Shown piece by piece: positions 1-8,811 of a stretch of DNA of 64,000 nucleotides (position 1 is the stretch's first letter; each line of letters starts with the position of its first letter). The stretch comes from Fibrobacteria bacterium (lineage in GTDB: Bacteria > Fibrobacterota > Fibrobacteria > UBA5070). The notes below the pieces were generated by a model that saw only the letters and a list, made by a program, of their open reading frames with translations, did not search any database and had not been told where the DNA came from. Location of the stretch: NCBI GenBank assembly GCA_020633825.1, contig JACKCV010000001.1, positions 497,001 through 561,000 on the forward strand, in the 5' to 3' direction. A program made the position numbers and the translations under genes.

Positions 1-1108
1 ATCTCGCGGAGGGATGGGCCTCCAGGGTACGGACATCGATGGTTCCCGAGAGGAAAAGACGCTGGTCCGAAGCGATGGAGCCCAGGGGCGACCACTCCGA
101 TGGGTCGAGGACGTTCCAGGAAACGAAGGGGGTGAAGAAGCTCGTCGCGGGTGCGGAAAGGAGGTCCCGTCCTCCGCCGAAGGTCAGTTGCCATCCCTCT
201 TCCCGCCAGCCGATCCTCCAGGCGTCCTTCCAGGCGAGGATCCGGGACTGGTGGTACGCCCTGGGGGTGCCGGTACTGTCGACCACTCCGCGGGAGACGA
301 GGTCGGCCCGATGGGCCGAGACCTCGGCCAGCATTCCCCGGTGACGAGGCTCCCACCCCAGAACCCACGAGTTGGATTGTCCTTCGGTGCGCAGCTGGTA
401 GGGGCCCGCCGAGGAGCGCGGGGAGATTTCGGAGCGCGTCACCCCCGTCCGTAGCCAGCCGAGGTTCTCGAAGCGGAACTGGAGATCCACGCCGGTCGCG
501 TTCGTGACGGCTTCCCAGGTGAGATCCACCGATTGCATGGAATCGGGGCGAATTCGCAGACGGCCGCGATCGTGGGCGCGAAGGATCTGGAATCCCGCGT
601 CGATGCGCGGAGCGATCGGCAGGACGCATCGAGCGCCAAGCTCGTCGCCGCCCCTCCGGTGGCTCGCATCGAGGGCGATTCGCGGCCCGAGGTCGAGATG
701 CACGGAGGAAGCGAGGGTGGAATCCTGCTCCCATTGGATCCGCCATTTCCCTTGACGCCACTGCGCTTCCTGCCAGGGTTTCGCCAGGGTCCAGGCCACG
801 CGCCAATTCGGGGTGCCGACCTCGCCGAACAGTTGCAGCGAGGCGCGCCGGGAGGAAATGCCGGGCTCGGGTTCCGTTTGGATCCCTTCGCCCGCATGGA
901 GGGCGACTCCCGCGCACAGGAGGGAGTCGTGCAGTGGGTGCAGCGAGTCCGGGTGGGGGAGCTTCGGGGTCAACAGGTCCCCGAGGAACGGTGGCGCGGA
1001 CCATGCGCCCGGGAGGGCGCAGGGTCCGGTCGAGGGGAGGAGCACGAAGATCCCGAGGAGCCCGGAGAACGGGACTCTCCGGGCGGAGAAGACGTCTCGC
1101 GGAATCAG
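1..1108 (-). CDS. Exported beta-strand-rich protein, 3' end beyond window
   Basis: The minus-strand frame is open from about 1108 to the window edge, so the C-terminus is missing and about 368 residues are visible. The first 40 residues look like a signal peptide: basic residues (PRDVFSARR) then a hydrophobic stretch (FSGLLGIFVLLPSTG). The rest is rich in alternating polar/hydrophobic segments and tryptophans (for example WRVAWTLAKPWQEAQW), as in beta-barrel or beta-sandwich outer-membrane proteins. No family is recognised. No ATG or GTG sits at a sensible place. A CTG at 1106-1108 overlaps the upstream lipoprotein's TGA as CTGA, which suggests translational coupling, but the start remains uncertain. 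It lies last in an order of giant secreted protein, lipoprotein, this gene, and is probably part of the same surface assembly. Confidence 0.6.
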   Translation of the reverse strand, partial: MIPRDVFSARRVPFSGLLGIFVLLPSTGPCALPGAWSAPPFLGDLLTPKLPHPDSLHPLHDSLLCAGVALHAGEGIQTEPEPGISSRRASLQLFGEVGTPNWRVAWTLAKPWQEAQWRQGKWRIQWEQDSTLASSVHLDLGPRIALDASHRRGGDELGARCVLPIAPRIDAGFQILRAHDRGRLRIRPDSMQSVDLTWEAVTNATGVDLQFRFENLGWLRTGVTRSEISPRSSAGPYQLRTEGQSNSWVLGWEPRHRGMLAEVSAHRADLVSRGVVDSTGTPRAYHQSRILAWKDAWRIGWREEGWQLTFGGGRDLLSAPATSFFTPFVSWNVLDPSEWSPLGSIASDQRLFLSGTIDVRTLEAHPSAR

Positions 1109-2712
1109 AACAGGGTCAGCGGGCCGGTGGCCGCGACAGCCGGGTTCGAAGCCGTTTCGTCATCGGCCAGACGGAAGAGATCGAGGACGTCCGTGCTGGT
1201 CTGGAGTTCCGGGAACACGCCGCCGAAGGAGGGGTCGGCCCAAGTGATCCGGGTGCGGATGCCATCGAATCCCGAGCTGTCCGCGATTTCGTCGAGTCGG
1301 GGGAGGGTGGTGACCACACCTGCAGCCCCGATCAGGGAGTAGGGGCCATCGGCCTTCCAGGAGGAGGTGGGATTCCACTGGTAGCGAGGCAGGAAGACCT
1401 TGAGGTCGGGCAAGGCGAGGAGGCGGGAGAGGTCGAAGGCCACGGTCTGGTCGCGTTGCGACAGGAGGGTCGTGCGCGAGTGGTATTCGTAGGATCCATA
1501 GGGGGAGTTGTAGTCGTAGGAATCGTTGCAGGGGTCGGAGAAGGCCGCGAAGATCCGGGTCGTGGAGTACTGGTAGGAATACCCGGTCGTGGGGTCCGCA
1601 GCCCAGGAGCTGTCGACGCAGGTCAGACGGGAGTAGAGGGTGACCTGGCGCGGACCGGAGAGCCAGGCGATCCCCGTGTCGAGGACCTTGGTGAACGCTT
1701 CCCTGTCCTGCGGCGTCTCGAGGTAGGGGAGATGGCGTTCGGCCCCTTTGATGGTCGATGCCAGAGCGGCGGCTTCGCGACTGCGCTCCAGGGCGGCTTT
1801 CAGTTCCCCCGGAACGGAGGCCAAGCCGACGGCCTTGGAGGGGCGGACCTTCAGGAACGAGGATCCGGGAGAGACCAGGGACTGCAAATGGGAGAGAGCG
1901 GCCTCCTGTGCCGGGGAGATCGGGTCGGATTCGACATTCCAGTTGGAAAGGGTGTCGATCCAGTCGTAGGAGCCGGCGCGATCGACGTCCAGATTGTAGG
2001 CGACCATCCAGCGGATTTCGGCGCGGAACGCTTGGAGCACGGAGAGGGCCAAGCCGACATCGACCCGATCGAGGAGGAGGGTGTCGTCGGGGAAGTTGAT
2101 GCGGTCCATCGAGACCGGGAAGGAAAACCCCTGGTCCTTCCAGGCCACATCGAGGTATTCGATCGCCGAATCGAGGGTGGGAAGCAACAGGATCTCGAGA
2201 CTGTCCTGGATCTCGTGGGCCAGCGGAGCCTTGGCGGGAGACACCAGGGCTCTGGCGAGAACGGGGATTTCCTGGGTGACTTCGCCCGCGGAGGTACCCG
2301 CGGACCCGGTGCCGCTGCCTCCCAGTGGGAGACCGTTGTCCCGGGCCCGGGCCATCGTCCCGGCGAGATCGTTCATCTTCACTGCCATTCCGGTGATGGC
2401 CAGCGCGAAGGCGGTGCGGGAATCCGTGGGGTCCTGGATCCAGGTCGCACGCAGGTTCTCATGCGCCGTGCGGAGGGAAGAGCTGGAGGTCCCCATGGGG
2501 TTGGTCTGGTCGACGGATTCCTGCTCGAACAAGGTCTGGAAGGCTTGGGCGGTGGTGTTGCCGGCCTCGGAGACGGTGCTCGGGACGGGACCGTCCGAGG
2601 ATCCTTGGAGGGGGGATGACGAGGGCGTGAGGGGGGAGGGGGAGGCCGCGTCGTCGCAACCGACGAGCACGGCCGAGGCTGCAAGTGCACCGAGAAGCAG
2701 GGAGCGTTTCAT
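1105..2712 (-). CDS. Helical outer-membrane or periplasmic lipoprotein
   Basis: This 535-residue protein starts MKRSLLLGAL and has a lipobox (LVGC) with the lipidated Cys near residue 20. A Ser/Pro/Thr-rich linker follows, then a mostly helical body. Around residues 45-110 there is a TPR-like stretch (TAQAFQTLFEQ, TAHENLRATW, RTAFALAITGMAVKMNDLA) resembling lipoproteins that list per-item counts. The C-terminal third has Tyr/Ser-rich loops and two Cys (LTCVDSS, SDPCNDS). The family is not recognised. The start at 2712 is chosen because the signal peptide begins there; a longer open frame upstream is low-complexity shadow. The stop overlaps the start of the next gene, and a 103-bp gap separates it from the giant Calx-beta gene upstream, so the three are probably co-expressed. 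Confidence 0.8.
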   Translation of the reverse strand: MKRSLLLGALAASAVLVGCDDAASPSPLTPSSSPLQGSSDGPVPSTVSEAGNTTAQAFQTLFEQESVDQTNPMGTSSSSLRTAHENLRATWIQDPTDSRTAFALAITGMAVKMNDLAGTMARARDNGLPLGGSGTGSAGTSAGEVTQEIPVLARALVSPAKAPLAHEIQDSLEILLLPTLDSAIEYLDVAWKDQGFSFPVSMDRINFPDDTLLLDRVDVGLALSVLQAFRAEIRWMVAYNLDVDRAGSYDWIDTLSNWNVESDPISPAQEAALSHLQSLVSPGSSFLKVRPSKAVGLASVPGELKAALERSREAAALASTIKGAERHLPYLETPQDREAFTKVLDTGIAWLSGPRQVTLYSRLTCVDSSWAADPTTGYSYQYSTTRIFAAFSDPCNDSYDYNSPYGSYEYHSRTTLLSQRDQTVAFDLSRLLALPDLKVFLPRYQWNPTSSWKADGPYSLIGAAGVVTTLPRLDEIADSSGFDGIRTRITWADPSFGGVFPELQTSTDVLDLFRLADDETASNPAVAATGPLTLF

Positions 2713-2815
2713 GGGGGGCCTGTTCAAAGGGGGAGGGAGGGGATTCAGGGAATGGTAGGATCCATGATACAGTTTCGATCGATGGAACGGCGTGATGGAA
2801 ATCACGCCGTTGGGG

Positions 2816-5800
2816 TCACTGGCGTGGGACGCGCACTCCCGTTTTCCAGAGAAGATTCTGGAGGCCGGTGGTTTCCCCCTCGTCGTGCAGTTGGGACACG
2901 ATGCGCCAGACGTAGACACCGCTTCCCACCACCTCGCCGGAACCGGTGCGATGGTTCCACTCGAGCGAGATGTGGAGACGATCGATCTTGTCGCCTTCCA
3001 TGGAGTCGATGTCTTCCTGGGTGATGTCGATCGTGCGCGAGAAGGCGAAGGTGCCTCCATTGTCGTAGATGTAGACGATCATCCGGACGGGGCGATTGAT
3101 GTAGAGGGTGGGCCCGTTGCAGAATTCGACATCCGGGCAGGCTTGGCGAACCCGGGGATCGTTGTCGTCGAGGTAGCCTTCCCCAGGCTCCCACCATTGC
3201 CCATCGACCCCCGAGCCCCTGGAGGCGCGGATCAGGATCCCGCCGGGGGCGGAACGGGTCTGTTCCTCCGTGGTGAGGACGGGGATCCGGCTTGGGGGAG
3301 TCACCTGCACCAGCTCCGGACGAGGGGGGCCGACCACGAGGGTGCTCCAGGTGGAGGTCCGGGGGTCGGCGCGGTTGCCGAGGGTGTCGGCGACCCCGTC
3401 GAGGAAGCGGACGACGTATCCGGGACGCACCGAACCTTCCTCGCCGGGGGGCACCAGGAGCCAGAGGCGGCCGTCGGGTGCGACGGCGAGGGATTCGGCG
3501 GGGACGCGATGCCAGGTGACGGTGGCGGGGTCGCAGTCGCCCTTGCGGACGGTGGTGCAGGTGCCGACCTCGACCCACTGGGATCCCGGATGCAAGGTGA
3601 GCGGTTCGGAAGGGGTGATCCACAGGGTGTCGGGTTCGGTATACGATTCGACGCGATGGACTTCCGCCGCGAGGATGACGGGAGGGACGCTGTCGGCGAG
3701 CGGGAAGCTGTCGAGGATGGTGACGTGCACGCCGTCATGGGCGGTGTAGGTCTGGTGGATCCACCCGGTTTGGCCGTCGTCGACGAAGGTCCGGCCCCAG
3801 GAGAAGGCCGGGGTGATCGGCACGATCAGGTGGAAGGAATCCCCCAGGAACAGGTCGGTCCGATCGGGGGACAGGCCGGTGCGCAGCGAGTCCCCGAGGG
3901 TCAGGGTGAAGGACGGCAGGCTATCGACCGACCAGGGGACGTCCAGCGTGAGGATCGCCGCGTCGATCCGGCCGTCGCCGTCGCGATCGACGTAGGTTCC
4001 GCGCGTGACGTGGATGGGGTCGGCCACCGGATGGGTCGTGTCGCAACCCGTGTTGCCCACGTCGTCGGTGAAGCAGCGTTCCACGGTGACGGCCCCGGGG
4101 GCCTTGACGATCTCGCTGGAGGAGTCGGTCCAGACCTTTCCGCCGTCGGAGATGGTCGTGGTGACGGGGACCTCCCCGATCTGGACGACTTGTCCCGTGA
4201 CCGGGTCGATGATGCGCACGACGGGGATGGATTGCTTGAGATCGATCCAGCCGGTGTCGGCTCCGCAATTTCCGACTTCGTCGCAGGATTCGACCCGCGT
4301 GGGGAACAGGCCGTCACCGGAGAAGTCCGTGACCGTGAAGAGGGTGTCGACGGAGACATGCCAGGTGATGCCGTCGACCAGGAGGGCGGAATCCCGGACC
4401 CAATACCAGATGGTGTCCTGTCCGAAGCGCGTGCGGGCGCGATCGCCCCACCAGGTGGTGTCGCGTTCCGGATGCAGTGGATTGGGGCCGGTGATCTTGA
4501 AGACTTGGACTTCCGGGGGCGTGAAGTCTCCCCAGACCACGATGGAATCCTTGCCGGTGTGTCCCCGGTTGTCGGTATAGGTGCGCTCGATATGGTTCCA
4601 CCCTTCGACCAGCGAGGTATCCGAGGGAATCTTGGGGACGCCGTCGACGGTGTACTCGATGGTGTGGATGCGCTCGTTGGTCCGAAGGCTGTCGGAGGGA
4701 CGGGTGATCACCACCACGGGCCAATGGTCGTCGTCGATGATCTGGAGCGTCCACGTCGGCCGAGTTCCCAGGGCGAGAGGCCATTGGGGAGCGAGCTCCA
4801 AAGTGAGTTGCTCCTGGGGTTCCTCGATCGTGTCGGGGACCACGGCGACCAACAGCATCGTGGCGCGACTGCCCGCCGGGAACCGGAGCGTGTCGTCGAG
4901 GGGATCGGGAATGCTCCAGTCGAGGATGCGGAGGGCGCTGGACGTCGCGCCGACCTGGAAGGCGGTCTGCAACGGGATGGAGGAGGCCCGGCTGAGGGAG
5001 ATGCGCACGACCAGGGTGCCGGCGGAGTCTTCCACCACGGTGGTGTCGAGGCTTTCGAAGGAGAGCCGCGGCAGATCCCCCTCCTCGAGCAGATAGGCGA
5101 CCGCCAGCGAATCGGTGGATCCGATTTCGGCGTTGGTGGCCGAGTCCATGCGGACGTGGAAGAATTCCGTGGGCTCCCAGAGCGTGTCGATCCGGGTCGG
5201 AACCGGAATGCGGACCAGGGTGTCGCCGGGCAGGATCAGGGCGGAACCGGACCAGGCCAGGACATCCTCCGCTTCGGCGGTGCCGGCTTGGAAGCTCCAA
5301 TGGACGGTGACGGGATTGCGGGTGGGATGGAACAGCTTCGCGGTGAACCAGGCCGTGTCGCCTTCGGTGGTCGAGTCGGCGGGGAGGATGGTGACCAGCG
5401 GCTCATCCCCGTCGTCGAGAAGGACGGCTCGCCCGACGGAGTCGCCGAAGCGGACCAGTCGAACGGCTTCGAGAAGCACGAAGAAGTCCTCGGGTTGATC
5501 CTGGCGCTTCAAGTCGTTCTTCAAGCGAACGGGAATCGAGGCGAATCGTTGCCCGGGATGGAGGATCAGACGGCCGGAATCGGGAACCCAGCGGACACCC
5601 TCGGGGGCGGAACCCGGCAGGGTGCGCCAGGACAGCTCGACGGTGTCGGCGGGGTACCAGTCCAGGGCCACGGGGAAATCGATGGTGGAGTCCGCTTCGG
5701 TCACGGGTCCCACATCCGAGATGGATGCGCGAGGGAGTCCCTGGGCGTCGATGACATGGCCTTCGGCGGAGGAGGGATCCGGGTCGAGACCCGAGACCGG

Positions 5801-8629
5801 GGTCGCAGAGACGGTCAGGGTTTCGACGCCCTCGCCGGCGATGGAGTCCGATACCACCGTGACCACGATCGTGGTGTCGGTCAATCCGGGCCGGAGGGCG
5901 ACCATCGAGTCCTGGACGCCGATGTAGTCGAGCACGGGCTGCGCGGTTCCCGGGGTCGTGCTCCAGGTGAAGGAGGATGGGAGGCTGGAGGGGCGGTCGA
6001 GGTGGACGCGGAAGGCCATCCCGCGCGTGCCGCTTTCGGGTTCGACCACCCAGGCCGTGTCGAGGGTGAGGATGGGAGGTGTGTCCGCGTCGAGGATCCG
6101 CACGATGGCCAGGGAGTCGGCGAGAGGGAATCGGAAACCTGAAAACGGGTTGTTGCGATGGTCCGGGATGGTCGAAGCCACCTCGGTCAGGAATTGTCGG
6201 AAGTGCTCCGTTCCCTCGTAGAGTCCGTCGCCGAAGATGTTCACGGGGAGGAAGGTCAGGAGGGAGTCCGCCTTGAGCCGGACCTGGAAGGGGCACGGTG
6301 TGAAACTCGCCGAGGGAGTGCCCCCGAAATCGGGGAAGCCACTGAGCGGATCGAGGTTCGAGGTGGCGGTGCTGTCTGCGCAGTTGCCCAACATGGCCAG
6401 GTCCAATCCGAACGGAGCGGATGCCCGGAGGGCGACCATGGACACCGCGGTGTCGCCGCGGGCGGGCTCGAGGATGGTGGTGTCGGCCAGGCGGATTTCG
6501 GGCATGGGGTCGTCGTTGAGGATCCACACGGAGTCCCAGGTGAAGGAATTTCCTGTGTCGACATTGACAGCCTCGTGGATGCGGATCCCGAGGAATTCGT
6601 CGAATTCCCAGCGTTTATCCCCGACCACGTCGAAGGAGAGGGTCATGCGAACGGAGTCGCGGGGAAGATGGACCACCTCGTCGGCGTTGATGTAGTCGTG
6701 GTCGGCGGTGTCGGCGGAGTGGGGGAATCCCGGCATGCTGTAGATTCCGATCCAGGTCCGCCATCGGAAGCTGATGGGAAGTTCGGGTGCATCTTCCACA
6801 GGCAGAGGATTTTCCCCGCGACCTGGAGCGAGCAACCGGAAGGTGAGGGTGGCTTTCCGGGTTCCGCTGTCGCCCTCGTGGACGGCGGAGTCCGCTTTGA
6901 TCTGCATTTTTGGAATCACGTCGTCGTCGTGGATGCCCGTCACCACATCGTACACGTGGAGGGATGTGTCCGGCCGTCCGTTGGAGTCGGGAAAGGCCGC
7001 GGCGTGGATGTTCGTGAAGCGGACGAGGAAGGTTTCGGGGCCTTCGTACCGGCGATCCTCGTAGATGTGGATTTTCAAGGGGGCGGAAAGGCTGTCGATG
7101 GGAATCACAATGGTTCCGGTATCGACCAGGAAGTCCACGTCGGGGGTCGCGCTGACGGGGGAGACCGCGATGAGCTCGTAGTGCGCGGTGACGGTGTATG
7201 GGGTCACCCAGCTGATGGAGACGGTGACGGTGGTGTCGTTGCAGGATCTCCCGGCGGTGTTTTTCGGGGAAAGCTTGCAGGTCATCGTGTGCCCCTCGGA
7301 AATCACCACGGAAGGCATGGTAAGCACGGGCACCTCCCCCCGGAATGGGATGTAGGCGCCTTCGCCGAAATCCGTCATGTTGTCGCCGATGACATTGCGG
7401 GCGAAGATCTGGCCGAACAGCAGGACCTGGCTGGAGAGCCGCACGGTCCCGACCGGCGCGCTCAGGGTGGCCCAGACCGCGAGATCGGAGGGGATGGTCA
7501 TGTCCCCGCCGCTGACCACCATCATGGATCCGCCGAGGAATTGGCCTGCCGCTCCACCGAATCCCGTGGCCATGCGGGCGCTGTCGGGGCCGATGAAGGA
7601 ATTCGAGCTGGAGGCCGACATGCCCTTGCGGGTGATCAGGACGGTGCGTCCTCCCGTGGGCTGCGTGGAGACGATGGCACTTCCGGCGTCGAGATGGAGG
7701 CTGTCGAACGAGTAGACGCCCTCGGTGAGCAGCAGGGCCCGTTTCGCGCCGCTGATGATCAGGGGGCCGTACGAGCCTGGAAGAAGCGTGTCCCCCTTGC
7801 AGTAGGCGGGCCCGAGGTCGCAGGTCCAGACCTGGGTCTTGTAGATGCCGCCGCCGCGTCCGCGGTGGGTGATGGTGTCGTCGGTGGGGTTGGCGGTTCC
7901 GGAGATGGTGATGGCCGGACCCATGGGCAACGACGGGGCCGCCTTGATCGCGGCGTATCCCGGAAGTTTGGTGGAATCCGTGACCAGGGGCCGGGTCATG
8001 GTCGCCGGAGTGGGGAATGGGGATCCCAGGTGGAGCCGGGAGCCGATCCCCGATGGGCCTCCACTGGTGGCTGCGAGGTAGACGGCTGCCGGATCGGGGA
8101 GGGAGAGGTTGGGAGCGTTCCAATTCCCCCCGACTTGGAGGGTGTCGAGGGCCGAGTTCTGGTTGCCCGTCGCCGAGAAATTCCCGCGCACCCAGACATT
8201 CTGCCGGAACTCCACATCGTTTCCGATGGTGTTCAGATTTCCCAGGACCTGGATCGAGGAATCGAATCGGACGCTGCTGCCGAATGTGAAATCCCCGTCG
8301 ACGGAAACGTATTGAATGGTTCCCACCGTATTGCTTCCGAGATCGAAATTCCGCCCGGATCCGATGAAGGGGGAACGCAGCCGCATGCCATCGCCGAATC
8401 GCAGGTGCTTTCCGGCTGCCACCACCCCCCCATTGGCCAAGCCCGAATTGCTGGGCAATCGGATGGAATCCGTGGCGTAGATGGAATGGGCGAGCAATGC
8501 GCTGTCCGGAGTGAAGGATCCGATCGTTGGGAGCGCCGCATGGGAGCCGATCGCCATCAGGAGCAAGCCGCACCATGACAAAGACAAGGGACGCGACGAA
8601 TCGCCCCCATGGAGGAGGATTTGGCTCAT
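2816..8629 (-). CDS. Giant secreted Calx-beta repeat protein with C-terminal sorting-like tail
   Basis: This protein of 1,937 residues starts at ATG 8629, with a good Shine-Dalgarno (GGAGAAAG) and a signal peptide (LSLSWCGLLLMAIGSHA). The first ~480 residues are Gly/Asn-rich with repeated short strands (VDGDFTFGSSVRF, LGNLNTIGNDVEF), like a parallel beta-helix or polymer-forming domain. Next come about seven Calx-beta-type repeats, recognisable by a VxEG or VxED opening, a D-x-x-x-E-x-x-E hairpin and an acidic closing loop (IHDDD, ILNDD, LLDDGDE, IIDDDH). A bacterial Ig-like region, an EF-hand-like DRDGDGRID segment and a FlgD/sorting-type end (GSGVYVWRI) follow. Calx-beta domains bind calcium and occur in adhesins. 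I infer a calcium-stabilised surface adhesin or scaffold; the substrate is unknown. Confidence 0.82.
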   Translation of the reverse strand: MSQILLHGGDSSRPLSLSWCGLLLMAIGSHAALPTIGSFTPDSALLAHSIYATDSIRLPSNSGLANGGVVAAGKHLRFGDGMRLRSPFIGSGRNFDLGSNTVGTIQYVSVDGDFTFGSSVRFDSSIQVLGNLNTIGNDVEFRQNVWVRGNFSATGNQNSALDTLQVGGNWNAPNLSLPDPAAVYLAATSGGPSGIGSRLHLGSPFPTPATMTRPLVTDSTKLPGYAAIKAAPSLPMGPAITISGTANPTDDTITHRGRGGGIYKTQVWTCDLGPAYCKGDTLLPGSYGPLIISGAKRALLLTEGVYSFDSLHLDAGSAIVSTQPTGGRTVLITRKGMSASSSNSFIGPDSARMATGFGGAAGQFLGGSMMVVSGGDMTIPSDLAVWATLSAPVGTVRLSSQVLLFGQIFARNVIGDNMTDFGEGAYIPFRGEVPVLTMPSVVISEGHTMTCKLSPKNTAGRSCNDTTVTVSISWVTPYTVTAHYELIAVSPVSATPDVDFLVDTGTIVIPIDSLSAPLKIHIYEDRRYEGPETFLVRFTNIHAAAFPDSNGRPDTSLHVYDVVTGIHDDDVIPKMQIKADSAVHEGDSGTRKATLTFRLLAPGRGENPLPVEDAPELPISFRWRTWIGIYSMPGFPHSADTADHDYINADEVVHLPRDSVRMTLSFDVVGDKRWEFDEFLGIRIHEAVNVDTGNSFTWDSVWILNDDPMPEIRLADTTILEPARGDTAVSMVALRASAPFGLDLAMLGNCADSTATSNLDPLSGFPDFGGTPSASFTPCPFQVRLKADSLLTFLPVNIFGDGLYEGTEHFRQFLTEVASTIPDHRNNPFSGFRFPLADSLAIVRILDADTPPILTLDTAWVVEPESGTRGMAFRVHLDRPSSLPSSFTWSTTPGTAQPVLDYIGVQDSMVALRPGLTDTTIVVTVVSDSIAGEGVETLTVSATPVSGLDPDPSSAEGHVIDAQGLPRASISDVGPVTEADSTIDFPVALDWYPADTVELSWRTLPGSAPEGVRWVPDSGRLILHPGQRFASIPVRLKNDLKRQDQPEDFFVLLEAVRLVRFGDSVGRAVLLDDGDEPLVTILPADSTTEGDTAWFTAKLFHPTRNPVTVHWSFQAGTAEAEDVLAWSGSALILPGDTLVRIPVPTRIDTLWEPTEFFHVRMDSATNAEIGSTDSLAVAYLLEEGDLPRLSFESLDTTVVEDSAGTLVVRISLSRASSIPLQTAFQVGATSSALRILDWSIPDPLDDTLRFPAGSRATMLLVAVVPDTIEEPQEQLTLELAPQWPLALGTRPTWTLQIIDDDHWPVVVITRPSDSLRTNERIHTIEYTVDGVPKIPSDTSLVEGWNHIERTYTDNRGHTGKDSIVVWGDFTPPEVQVFKITGPNPLHPERDTTWWGDRARTRFGQDTIWYWVRDSALLVDGITWHVSVDTLFTVTDFSGDGLFPTRVESCDEVGNCGADTGWIDLKQSIPVVRIIDPVTGQVVQIGEVPVTTTISDGGKVWTDSSSEIVKAPGAVTVERCFTDDVGNTGCDTTHPVADPIHVTRGTYVDRDGDGRIDAAILTLDVPWSVDSLPSFTLTLGDSLRTGLSPDRTDLFLGDSFHLIVPITPAFSWGRTFVDDGQTGWIHQTYTAHDGVHVTILDSFPLADSVPPVILAAEVHRVESYTEPDTLWITPSEPLTLHPGSQWVEVGTCTTVRKGDCDPATVTWHRVPAESLAVAPDGRLWLLVPPGEEGSVRPGYVVRFLDGVADTLGNRADPRTSTWSTLVVGPPRPELVQVTPPSRIPVLTTEEQTRSAPGGILIRASRGSGVDGQWWEPGEGYLDDNDPRVRQACPDVEFCNGPTLYINRPVRMIVYIYDNGGTFAFSRTIDITQEDIDSMEGDKIDRLHISLEWNHRTGSGEVVGSGVYVWRIVSQLHDEGETTGLQNLLWKTGVRVPRQ

Positions 8630-8697
8630 TGCTTTCTCCGGGATGGAAATGCTAACTCCTTGGAAATCAAGGTACTTCCAGCCAATTTGGGTAGCAG

Positions 8698-8707
8698 GGA
8701 AATTTCC
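8698..8707. promoter_or_regulatory. 10-bp palindrome in the divergent region between the giant gene and GH52
   Basis: The 182-bp region 8630-8811 separates two divergent genes and is more AT-rich than its surroundings. It holds a perfect palindrome, GGAAATTTCC, and a nearby TGGAA...TTCCA pair around 8661-8680. This could be an operator shared by both genes. No convincing -35/-10 pair was found. Nothing but position and symmetry supports the call. Confidence 0.3.
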
Positions 8708-8811
8708 GAAGTCACTGTAGGGAACCGTACCTGGATAGAGTACGACACTCTTGGAATTGTGCAAGTACCCGGAGTTGTCGAAATGCCTTTTTGGAGGAAA
8801 CTTCACGCCCC

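Noticed and set aside
2792..6142. Open frame of 1,116 codons on the plus strand under the Calx-beta gene
   Set aside because: Gly/Asp/Val-rich shadow of repeat-encoding DNA; the minus frame has a ribosome site, a signal peptide and real domains.
8630..8806. Upstream extension of the giant Calx-beta protein
   Set aside because: The extra 59 residues come before a good ribosome site and signal peptide at 8629 and would run through the divergent promoter region.
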